Positions 55,221 through 64,000 of a stretch of 64,000 nt of DNA are shown one piece after another (positions within the stretch are counted from its first letter, which is position 1; each line of letters starts with the position of its first letter). Below the pieces are notes generated by a model. It saw only the letters and a program-made list of their open reading frames with translations, was not told the origin of the DNA and made no database searches. Made by a program: the position numbers and the translations under genes. The DNA comes from Leptospira gomenensis (GTDB taxonomy: Bacteria > Spirochaetota > Leptospiria > Leptospirales > Leptospiraceae), in NCBI RefSeq assembly GCF_004770155.1, contig NZ_RQFA01000014.1, positions 62,001 through 126,000 of the forward strand, read 5' to 3'.

Positions 55221-57324
55221 GGGAAAATACGTAGTCACCGTACTCGCCGGTCTGGGAATTCTATTTAGTATATTATTATACTTTCATCTGTTTTCCGGAA
55301 GAAAGACGGGAACCAATCCGGTCATCGGAGAACTCCGTTTTAAGAACAAAAAGGCCCAGAGAAAATTAGATTCCGAAGTGGTCTGGGAGGACATGGAAAC
55401 CTCGATGCCCGTAATGAATCGGGACACGGTACGTACGGACGACGGTTCCGAAGCGGTACTCGTTCTGAACGACGGAACCGAAATCAAACTCGATCAGAAA
55501 AGTATGATCTTTTTGGACTTCTCCGACAAAAACCTGTCCATCGACTTCGCATACGGATCCGTTTCCGCCAACAAGGAAAGCGGAACCGAGCTAAAGATCA
55601 AAAGCGGAGGAGCTACGGTCGCCGTCAGTCAAGGAGACTTGAAACTTTCCAAATCGGAGGACCAAGCCCTCAATTTGGAGGTCTCCAAGGGAAGCGCCAA
55701 GGTCGTTTCCGGAGATCAGGAATCGAGCGTGACCAACAACCAGGCCATCGAACTCAAAAACGGAAAGTCAGAAATCCGTTCCTTATCCATAGGATTGTCC
55801 TCTCCACCGGAAAGAAAATTTTTCCAAAGCGAAACCTCTTCCGTGCCAGTTTCCTTCGTCTGGAACAAGGTGGAATCCGTCCGTGACTACGTCCTGGAAA
55901 TTTCGGCGCATCCTAGTTTTTCGAAAAAGGTGATTCGCACCAAATCCAATTCGACTGCGGCGAACAAATCCCTCGAAAAAGGAACCTATTTTTGGAGGGT
56001 TACGGCGATCAATCCCGCCACTCAAAAACCGGAATACAGCGAAACACGCTCCCTAACTATATTAGGAAATTTGAAACCTTCCGTTTTTACTCCCTCCAAA
56101 TCGGAGGAATTCAAATTCACTTCCGTCCAACCGAGCGTAACCGTACAATGGACCATCGTGGATTTCGCCAAAGGATATACGGTGGAAATCGCGAAAGACA
56201 AATCCTTTTCGGATCTTGTGCTTACGCAGGAAACGCAGGGATCCTTATATCGTTGGGATAAAACCAAGGAAGGAACCTTTTTCGTCCGAGTGACTCCTAA
56301 ATTTTCCCTAAACGATCTTAAGGCTTCCGTGTCCGAACCGGTTTCGTTTTCGGTACGCAGATTGGAAAAACCGGAACCTCCCGTTCTCAAACGTCCCGCG
56401 GAACAGGAAGAGATTTCGCTCCGCAAATTCTCCAAGGAAGGAGGATTGTTCGTATGGTCGGGATCTTCCGAATTCAAGGAATACGTTTTGGAAATCGCAC
56501 AGGATTCGGATTTTAAAAATCCGATCGTCTCCAAAAAGACGAGCTCCACCTCTTCGGTTTCCCCTCCTCTGCAAAACGCAGGCGCGTATTATTGGAGGGT
56601 GAAAACACAATCCAAAGAGGGTGAAGTGTTTTCTTCCGCTTCGCGTCAATTCAAGTTGCTCGCTCTGGAAAATTTGGATCTATTGTTTCCCGCTTCCAAT
56701 CAGCAGTTGGGACATCCTTCCAATCGTAAATTGACGTTTCGCTGGCAAAGACCGGAACCTTCCGGTATATATCGATTGGAGGTAGCGCAGAATTCCGAAT
56801 TCACGGGAAACGTGATCCGTGAAACATTCCGGGCATCCATGGGAACGATTTCGCTTCCCGTCGTAGGACAATACTACTGGAGGGTTTCTCTGTTGGGAAG
56901 CCAAGGTGAGAACGTTTTGACGAGTCAGATTCAATCCTTCCAGACTTCGGACAACGCTCCTTTCCTCAGCCAAAGCAGCCCCGCTCCCGAGGAATCGATC
57001 GATATCTCCAATCGGGAAAGTATCGATTTCCGTTGGGAAGTCGAAGGTGAAAACGACACGATCACCTTCGAACTTTTGGAGTTGAGGGAAAAAGGAGGAG
57101 CCAAAACCCTCCTCAAACGAGAACTCAAAACGGATTCCTTTTCGTTTAAGGATTTTTCGATCTTGGACGAAGGCAAATTCCAGTGGAGAATCACCGCGCG
57201 TTACAAGGATAAAAACGGGGCGGTGAAATATACGATTCCCGTTTCCCGCAATTTCGAAATCAAGTTGAATAAGACGATACGACCGCCGGAAATTTTATCG
57301 CCTAAGGAAATTTATGTGGAATAG
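55204..57324 (+). CDS. FecR-domain protein with FN3-like repeats
   Basis: A 706-residue protein with one N-terminal transmembrane helix (about 9-30), a FecR-type domain (about 60-200, [16 protein letters not shown] and [11 protein letters not shown]), and four or five FN3-like beta repeats (about 205-690). Each repeat contains a 'W...Y..EIA.dxxF...v' strand pair and a 'YYWRV' edge strand. FecR domains read iron-siderophore status in Gram-negatives; in spirochetes they also occur alone. The periplasmic or surface part is nearly all beta. Starts inside the cyclase gene. Overlaps the next gene by 11 bp, so coupled. Confidence 0.8.
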   Translation: MRYLTEGKYVVTVLAGLGILFSILLYFHLFSGRKTGTNPVIGELRFKNKKAQRKLDSEVVWEDMETSMPVMNRDTVRTDDGSEAVLVLNDGTEIKLDQKSMIFLDFSDKNLSIDFAYGSVSANKESGTELKIKSGGATVAVSQGDLKLSKSEDQALNLEVSKGSAKVVSGDQESSVTNNQAIELKNGKSEIRSLSIGLSSPPERKFFQSETSSVPVSFVWNKVESVRDYVLEISAHPSFSKKVIRTKSNSTAANKSLEKGTYFWRVTAINPATQKPEYSETRSLTILGNLKPSVFTPSKSEEFKFTSVQPSVTVQWTIVDFAKGYTVEIAKDKSFSDLVLTQETQGSLYRWDKTKEGTFFVRVTPKFSLNDLKASVSEPVSFSVRRLEKPEPPVLKRPAEQEEISLRKFSKEGGLFVWSGSSEFKEYVLEIAQDSDFKNPIVSKKTSSTSSVSPPLQNAGAYYWRVKTQSKEGEVFSSASRQFKLLALENLDLLFPASNQQLGHPSNRKLTFRWQRPEPSGIYRLEVAQNSEFTGNVIRETFRASMGTISLPVVGQYYWRVSLLGSQGENVLTSQIQSFQTSDNAPFLSQSSPAPEESIDISNRESIDFRWEVEGENDTITFELLELREKGGAKTLLKRELKTDSFSFKDFSILDEGKFQWRITARYKDKNGAVKYTIPVSRNFEIKLNKTIRPPEILSPKEIYVE

Positions 57325-58462
57325 AGCCTATCGAATTTTCCTGTTCTGCTGTTTCCTAACCGTCTTCGTTTCTTTAAACGCGGAAGAGGAAAATCAATAT
57401 CTGGAATGGAAATCCGTTCCCGAAGCGGGCGGTTATATGGTGGAAATCAAGGATTCTCACGGAAGGATTACCAGGGAAAAAACCAAAAACACCAAATACG
57501 AAGTGAACCTTTCTCCGGGCGTCTACGAACATAGGATCGGAGTTTTGAATAAATTCGGAAGGGTTTCCGTGTTTTCGGATTGGATCAGTTTCGAAGTGGT
57601 ACTTTCCCGCGCCCCGGTGGTCGAACCCGATTCGAACCTGCGTCTTCTCCGGGAAAAACTGGGATCTCACTTGGTAGTAAAAGGCGACAACTTCACCGAA
57701 GCGATGAACGTCACCCTACTTCTGCCGTCGGGAGAAACGATCAAACCGGAATACGAATTCGTCAGCGCCAAAGAAATCCGCATCAAAACGGAAGGCCTGG
57801 ATCTTAAAAACGGAAGTTATACTCTCTCTCTCGAAAATCCCCGAAACAAAAAAACCGCGAAAAAAGGGTTTCTCGTTCTTGCGGAATCCGAAACACAACT
57901 CGCCGAAATCGTAAAACAAGCGGAAAAGGAAAACCGGGATTCCGGCTCGTTCATGCATTGGAAACCGGCGCTTCAATCTTCCGTGTTACCCGGTTGGGGA
58001 CAAAATACGCAGGAAAAAACCTACAAATCCTGGATCTTTCCTATTTTGATCGCGGGTGCGATCGCGTATTCCTCTCAACAATACTCGGAATACAACTCCA
58101 GCTTAGGCGCGTTAGACGATAGTAAAAACCTCAATCGCGCCCTTCTTTTATTGGACAACCCGGCGTTTCTTCCGTTTGCCACATACAACTATTTGCAGGT
58201 GGAATCGAACTACTCGCACGCCACCGCGGAATACAATCAATTCAATCTGTCCTTGGGAATTTTAGCGTTTCTTTATCTATTGAATGTGTCAGATGCGGCA
58301 TTCGTTGGACCTTCCAGTTCTAAAACGTCCTTGTCCGCCGACGAACCGAAGGTAGTTCCTTATTTGAAAACGGGAACCTCGGACCTACGAGTCGGTCCCC
58401 GGTCAGGTCAAGAAATTATTTTTCCGAGTTCGATCGAGTTCGGGTTGAAATTTTTCTTTTAA
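57314..58462 (+). CDS. DUF5683-like envelope protein with FN3-like start
   Basis: A 382-residue protein with a signal peptide (1-23). It has a short FN3-like segment (about 28-95, [17 protein letters not shown]) and an IPT/TIG-like segment (about 96-195). Near 220-300 it has [35 protein letters not shown], with hydrophobic helices. SxxPGWGQ followed by a helix is a DUF5683 feature. It resembles the FecR-protein in its opening and follows it with an 11-bp overlap, so they probably work together. Function unknown. Confidence 0.68.
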   Translation: MWNRAYRIFLFCCFLTVFVSLNAEEENQYLEWKSVPEAGGYMVEIKDSHGRITREKTKNTKYEVNLSPGVYEHRIGVLNKFGRVSVFSDWISFEVVLSRAPVVEPDSNLRLLREKLGSHLVVKGDNFTEAMNVTLLLPSGETIKPEYEFVSAKEIRIKTEGLDLKNGSYTLSLENPRNKKTAKKGFLVLAESETQLAEIVKQAEKENRDSGSFMHWKPALQSSVLPGWGQNTQEKTYKSWIFPILIAGAIAYSSQQYSEYNSSLGALDDSKNLNRALLLLDNPAFLPFATYNYLQVESNYSHATAEYNQFNLSLGILAFLYLLNVSDAAFVGPSSSKTSLSADEPKVVPYLKTGTSDLRVGPRSGQEIIFPSSIEFGLKFFF

Positions 58463-58496
58463 GTTTGGAATCCTTTCGATAGAATAGGATTTGTCC

Positions 58497-60866
58497 GTGA
58501 AAACGATCCTCCCTACCAACGGAAAAATCTCCCGGATCTTTTTTTCCGCGATTTTTCTTTTAACGTTCCAGAGTTGTATCGCCAAACCCTCCGGGGAAGG
58601 CCTTTTGGATACGTATATCTTTTCGAATTTTTTTTCCATATCTCTGACTCCTCTTCCGTTAAACGTAAACGTATCGGGAATGAGCGGAGGTCTTCTCGTT
58701 TTACAGGACCAAAATTCGCAAACTTTGAATATAACCTCGAACGGAAATTTCAGCTTCCGCGATCCGATCCAAAGATATTCCTTTTACGACGTTTCCATCC
58801 TAAATCAACCGATCGCGTCTCCGGAAAAAATCTGTTCGATAACCAATCCGTCGGGAATCCTCACTCCATTCTTTTCCTATGTGGAAGTCGTCTGCGCGAC
58901 CAAAACGTATCCCCTTTCCGTAAACGTCTTCGGAATCGCTTCCTCCTCCTCGGGACGTTTACAGATACGCAGCGGAAATACGGACGTTCTCGACGTTACA
59001 TCGGACGGAACGTATTCTTTCTCCGCGCAGATCCCGGATCAATCCGCTTATTCGCTTCAGATTTTGGGAAGTCCGGAAAATCATACCTGCCAATTCGAAA
59101 CCGTCGCCTCCTCCTCGGGTACGATGGTTTCCCCGGGGATCGCAGTGAACGTAAACTGTTTGAGCGTGATCGTATCCACTCCTGTGGACCAGACCGTTCT
59201 CAAACCCGCGGACAATATCGATCTCACCTTCTCCAAGGAAGTCGCCGGTTGTAATTTGGAAGGAACCGACGTACCTACGGGAAACCTGAAATTCTCACAT
59301 CCGGCGTCTAACTTGGGTTTTACGGCCATCGACAAAGTGCGGATCTCCTCGGGAGGGGCTTGGGCGGCGGGATTAAATCGATACGTACGGATCACAGGTT
59401 GTTTCGATCCGAATACGGGCAAACAATTCAACAACGGAAATCCTCTCGTGTTCACCTATACCGTGGCCAACGAAGTAAAATACGTGACCACGACCGGTGC
59501 TCCGGCGGGAACCTGCGACCTGGCGACACCGTGTTCTTCGATCCGTTACGCGATCAATCAGTGTGCGGCAGTTCCTTGTTTCGTATTAGTGGCCGGCGGT
59601 ACATACACGGTTTCGGATAACGCAACACAAAGGATAGAACTCAGGGATGGGGTCAATCTCCTCGGAGCGTTCAGCAACGATTTTTCGCAAAGAAATTCCA
59701 ACTCGTTCAAAACGACCGTCCAGGATCTGTCCCCTCCCGGAAATTGCGGCGCAACGGAACCGACCACATGTGCGCCGATTTACGTGGGAGCACCTTTGGC
59801 GACGTTGACCGCCAATATTCTCATCAATCAGATCACGGTCCGGCCAAATCCGAACAACGCGTGGGCGACTGGAATCGTATTCAATAATTTGAATACGACC
59901 GCCGCCTTCCAAGCCGTCGTCGCAAACAACGGAATCGAAGGTACGTCGTCCTCGGCTCCGTATTCGGCGGGGACCGTTCGATCCGGCATCGCGGCATACA
60001 ATTCCGGACCCAATCTTTTGATTGCGTATAACTACGTTTTGGCGGGAAGCGGAAACAGCGTATCCGCGGGAATTCTGGCGGACGCATCCGAAGGGGCGAT
60101 CTACTCCAACTGGGTCAACGGCAACTCCCATTCGGGTACGAGCGCCGCCGATCATTCGATCGGAATCCTGATCCGAAATCTTGCGGGGGCGCAAACCCTT
60201 GCGGTTTCGAATAACGTGGTCAACTCGTATCAACAGATCGGCTCCACCGGAGTGACCGCGTTTCGAACCTCTGGAATTTTAACCCTCAACAGTTCCTCTA
60301 CGAACCTTTTCTTTTTGCACAACACGATATTCGGAGGAGTTGGAACGAACGATTCTTTCGGAATCCAGCAGCTCGGATCCGCGTCCGCGGCAAAAATAGC
60401 GAACAATCAGGTATTTACCAATCCCGGCGCTACCGGAAACAAGGTCTGTATGAATTTCACTCCGGCACCGAGTGTGAATCTGGAAGTAAAAGGAAACAAT
60501 TTATTTCAGTGTACTATATTGGCCAAAACACCGCTCTTTAATTCGACGTTATGCGCCGGAAATCCGGGGCCTTTACGAAACGGGCTTTGTCTTTTGGATC
60601 TCGCGCCGGTCAACGTACAAAACTTCAGCCATCCGGTTGTTTTTTTACCGCCGACCAATCCGTTCACGTTCTACTTTTTGGGTACGAACACGAATTGTAG
60701 ATCCGTGTTCGGAGGAATCGATCCGGCGTATCCCGCGATCAACGTGTTGTATCAGAACGATTTGTTCGGAACGATAAGGACGCCTAACGTGGCACCTGCT
60801 CCGGTTCCGGCGGGTTCGTTCGGATATTCGATCGGAGCCTTCGAATACAACGGCGTTTGTCTCTGA
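58497..60866 (+). CDS. Lipoprotein with beta-helix-type region
   Basis: A 789-residue lipoprotein. I chose the GTG at 58497, with AGG nine bases before it, over the TTG at 58491. Hydrophobic signal and lipobox FQSC (Cys about 27). About 45-215 are repeated short beta modules (LNVNVSGMSGGLLVLQDQNSQTL; repeated near 130), then a Big_5-like domain (about 220-330, VSTPVDQTVLKPADNIDLTFSKE), and a parallel beta-helix-like stretch (about 335-770) with NNxNxxxA turns, as in DUF1565-type surface proteins. Many Cys (over 12). Last gene of the cyclase operon. Surface exposure is inferred. Confidence 0.72.
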   Translation: MKTILPTNGKISRIFFSAIFLLTFQSCIAKPSGEGLLDTYIFSNFFSISLTPLPLNVNVSGMSGGLLVLQDQNSQTLNITSNGNFSFRDPIQRYSFYDVSILNQPIASPEKICSITNPSGILTPFFSYVEVVCATKTYPLSVNVFGIASSSSGRLQIRSGNTDVLDVTSDGTYSFSAQIPDQSAYSLQILGSPENHTCQFETVASSSGTMVSPGIAVNVNCLSVIVSTPVDQTVLKPADNIDLTFSKEVAGCNLEGTDVPTGNLKFSHPASNLGFTAIDKVRISSGGAWAAGLNRYVRITGCFDPNTGKQFNNGNPLVFTYTVANEVKYVTTTGAPAGTCDLATPCSSIRYAINQCAAVPCFVLVAGGTYTVSDNATQRIELRDGVNLLGAFSNDFSQRNSNSFKTTVQDLSPPGNCGATEPTTCAPIYVGAPLATLTANILINQITVRPNPNNAWATGIVFNNLNTTAAFQAVVANNGIEGTSSSAPYSAGTVRSGIAAYNSGPNLLIAYNYVLAGSGNSVSAGILADASEGAIYSNWVNGNSHSGTSAADHSIGILIRNLAGAQTLAVSNNVVNSYQQIGSTGVTAFRTSGILTLNSSSTNLFFLHNTIFGGVGTNDSFGIQQLGSASAAKIANNQVFTNPGATGNKVCMNFTPAPSVNLEVKGNNLFQCTILAKTPLFNSTLCAGNPGPLRNGLCLLDLAPVNVQNFSHPVVFLPPTNPFTFYFLGTNTNCRSVFGGIDPAYPAINVLYQNDLFGTIRTPNVAPAPVPAGSFGYSIGAFEYNGVCL

Positions 60867-60883
60867 AACCGGGAACGACCGGC

Positions 60884-62764
<1,881 letters not shown>

Positions 62765-62816
62765 AAGACAGATGCAGGTTCGGTTTCGAAGCGAAGTTGG
62801 ACAAGTGTTTTTAAAC

Positions 62817-64000
62817 TTAAAATTGAATCTGAATCCTGGTGCCGACCTCGTTCTCGTTCGGAACCAGAACACATTTTCCGCGTAGCTGCCTGGAAAGAAT
62901 TTCCACGAGTTTGAGCCCTAAGGATTCCGATTGGGAGAATTCGAAACCTCGCGGCATTCCGACCCCGTCGTCCGAAACCTCCAACACGGAACCTTCCGCG
63001 CCGGAACGAAGTTTTACGGAAACGGTTCCGATTCTTTCGTCGGGGAAAGCGTATTTCAGGGAATTTGTAACGAGTTCGTTCACGATCAAACCCAAGGGGA
63101 TAGCCGTTTCAATGGATACGAAATTCGGCTTCGAAGAAACCCCGAACTTCACCCTCTTTTCCCTACCGAAGGAATGCAGAAGACTGACGAGAAGAGTGTT
63201 TAGATAATCGTAAAAATCGATTTTCGTAATATTATCGGACTGATAGAGTTCCTTATGGATCAACGCCATCGATTGGATCCGACGTTCGCATTCCTTAAGA
63301 ATCTGCGATATCCTTTCGTTTTCGGAATGATCCGCCTGAAGACCGAGCAGACTCGCGACGATCTGCAGATTATTTTTGACCCTATGATGGATCTCCTTGA
63401 GCATCACTTCCTTTTCTTCCAGGGTCTTTCTGAGTTTTTCCTCGTCTAACTTGCGTTCGGTGATATCCCGGATGATTTGTGTCGCTCCGATGAGATTGTG
63501 GGTGGAATCCCGGATCGAACTGTGGCTCAATTCCAAAACGGCCACTTCTTGAACAAGACCGCGTAACGTGCGTTCGGTGGTATAAACTTCTCCGCGAAGG
63601 GCCCTGCTCCAATTTTCGATCACGACCGCTCTTTCGATCGGATCGGAGATCAGTTCCGGAAGAACGTTGCCTTCCTCGATTTTTTTACCGTATAGTTTCC
63701 AGAAGATCAGTTCGTACGAAGAGTTGAAAGCGATGATTCTAAAATGGATATCCACCGCACAAATCGCGTCCTTGGTCCCTTCGATCACGCCGAGAAGTCT
63801 GTCCCTTGTGATCTGCAATTTGGAACGGAGCCGCTCGAGCTCCAGTTCCACGCGTTTGCGCGAATTCACGTCTCGGACGATCACTTGAACATAGGGTGTT
63901 CCGTTTTCCGAAAACGGGGTCGCCAAAACCTCCACAAAAAGAGTGGAGCCGTCTTTGCGGACGAATTCCTCCTCGATCAAACCGACCGTGGAACCTTCGC
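62817..64000 (-). CDS. Sensor histidine kinase, PAS and HisKA_2 (cut by right edge)
   Basis: The open frame runs past the right edge, so the N terminus is missing; at least 393 residues are visible. It has the end of one PAS/PAC region (GSTLFVEVLATPFSENG), a second PAS domain (about 55-180 of the visible part), HisKA_2 with [22 protein letters not shown] (the same layout as the kinase at 48770), and an HATPase domain (LIVNELVTNSLKYAFP; DDGVGMPRG; LGLKLVEIL). A conserved signalling kinase with unknown input. The C-terminal stop lies 52 bp before the ABC-F ATPase gene on the same strand. Confidence 0.9.
   Translation of the reverse strand, partial: EGSTVGLIEEEFVRKDGSTLFVEVLATPFSENGTPYVQVIVRDVNSRKRVELELERLRSKLQITRDRLLGVIEGTKDAICAVDIHFRIIAFNSSYELIFWKLYGKKIEEGNVLPELISDPIERAVVIENWSRALRGEVYTTERTLRGLVQEVAVLELSHSSIRDSTHNLIGATQIIRDITERKLDEEKLRKTLEEKEVMLKEIHHRVKNNLQIVASLLGLQADHSENERISQILKECERRIQSMALIHKELYQSDNITKIDFYDYLNTLLVSLLHSFGREKRVKFGVSSKPNFVSIETAIPLGLIVNELVTNSLKYAFPDERIGTVSVKLRSGAEGSVLEVSDDGVGMPRGFEFSQSESLGLKLVEILSRQLRGKCVLVPNENEVGTRIQIQF

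Overview
The window looks like chromosomal DNA of a spirochete of the genus Leptospira, probably from the pathogenic clade. The reasons are: a protein that I recognise as the Leptospira lipoprotein LipL31; several lipoproteins with short spirochete-type lipoboxes ending in Ser-Cys; DUF1566 surface proteins; AraC regulators with a membrane-embedded N-terminal half; and minisatellite arrays in intergenic DNA. Base composition seems close to even, richer in G+C than L. interrogans, which points to one of the higher-GC species. The species cannot be fixed by eye. No rRNA, tRNA, insertion sequence, prophage or CRISPR array was seen.

Layout. 1-5 kb is accessory-like: the tail of an unknown gene, a tandem-HTH regulator, two DUF1566 exported proteins and a membrane-anchored AraC regulator. 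5.5-13.9 kb holds clpB, then an NSS transporter followed by a 42-codon MetS-like small subunit and a DinG-type helicase in overlapping frames, then an exported protein and a DUF1176-like protein. 13.9-16.6 kb is gene-poor, with a 60-bp tandem repeat, a membrane SRPBCC protein and a 1.4-kb desert. 16.6-22.9 kb holds asnS plus a TPR gene on the minus strand, diverging from folD, an acetyl-xylan-esterase-like gene, cysS and an rRNA methyltransferase. 23.0-24.6 kb has a lipase-like lipoprotein and a small membrane protein, then a 55-bp tandem repeat that touches the hisF stop codon.

24.9-39.1 kb is one long minus-strand block: hisD, panC, mfd, lipL31, uppP, lptD, a polyprenyl-phosphate sugar transferase, gatC, gatA and hisF. 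Gaps are under 50 bp and three junctions overlap by 4 bp. It mixes amino-acid and vitamin synthesis, repair, amidotransferase and envelope genes (UppP lipid-carrier recycling, sugar priming and LptD LPS export fit together). 39.2-46.2 kb holds exoA, a small Cys-rich protein, a 28-bp repeat array, a second membrane AraC regulator, a fatty-acid-hydroxylase-like enzyme, an epoxide-hydrolase-like enzyme and a glycerate kinase.

46.2-51.3 kb is signalling plus metal handling: a response-regulator diguanylate cyclase, a three-gene cassette that looks copper-related (Cys/His exported protein, 13-Cys four-helix copper-storage-like protein, DUF3347-like protein) and a two-gene histidine kinase operon. 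51.7-60.9 kb has a cyclophilin and a plus-strand operon of a transmembrane adenylate-cyclase-type protein, a FecR-domain protein with FN3-like repeats, a DUF5683-like protein and a beta-helix lipoprotein. The window ends with an ABC-F ATPase and a sensor kinase cut by the right edge.

Most interesting points: the unlisted 42-aa transporter subunit; an esterase whose catalytic His position is Asn; a DinG helicase with Ser in place of the fourth Fe-S cysteine; three minisatellites built around short related palindromes; the copper cassette; the cyclase/FecR operon with an unrecognised N-terminal cyclase domain; and an apparent excess of the palindrome GAATATTC.
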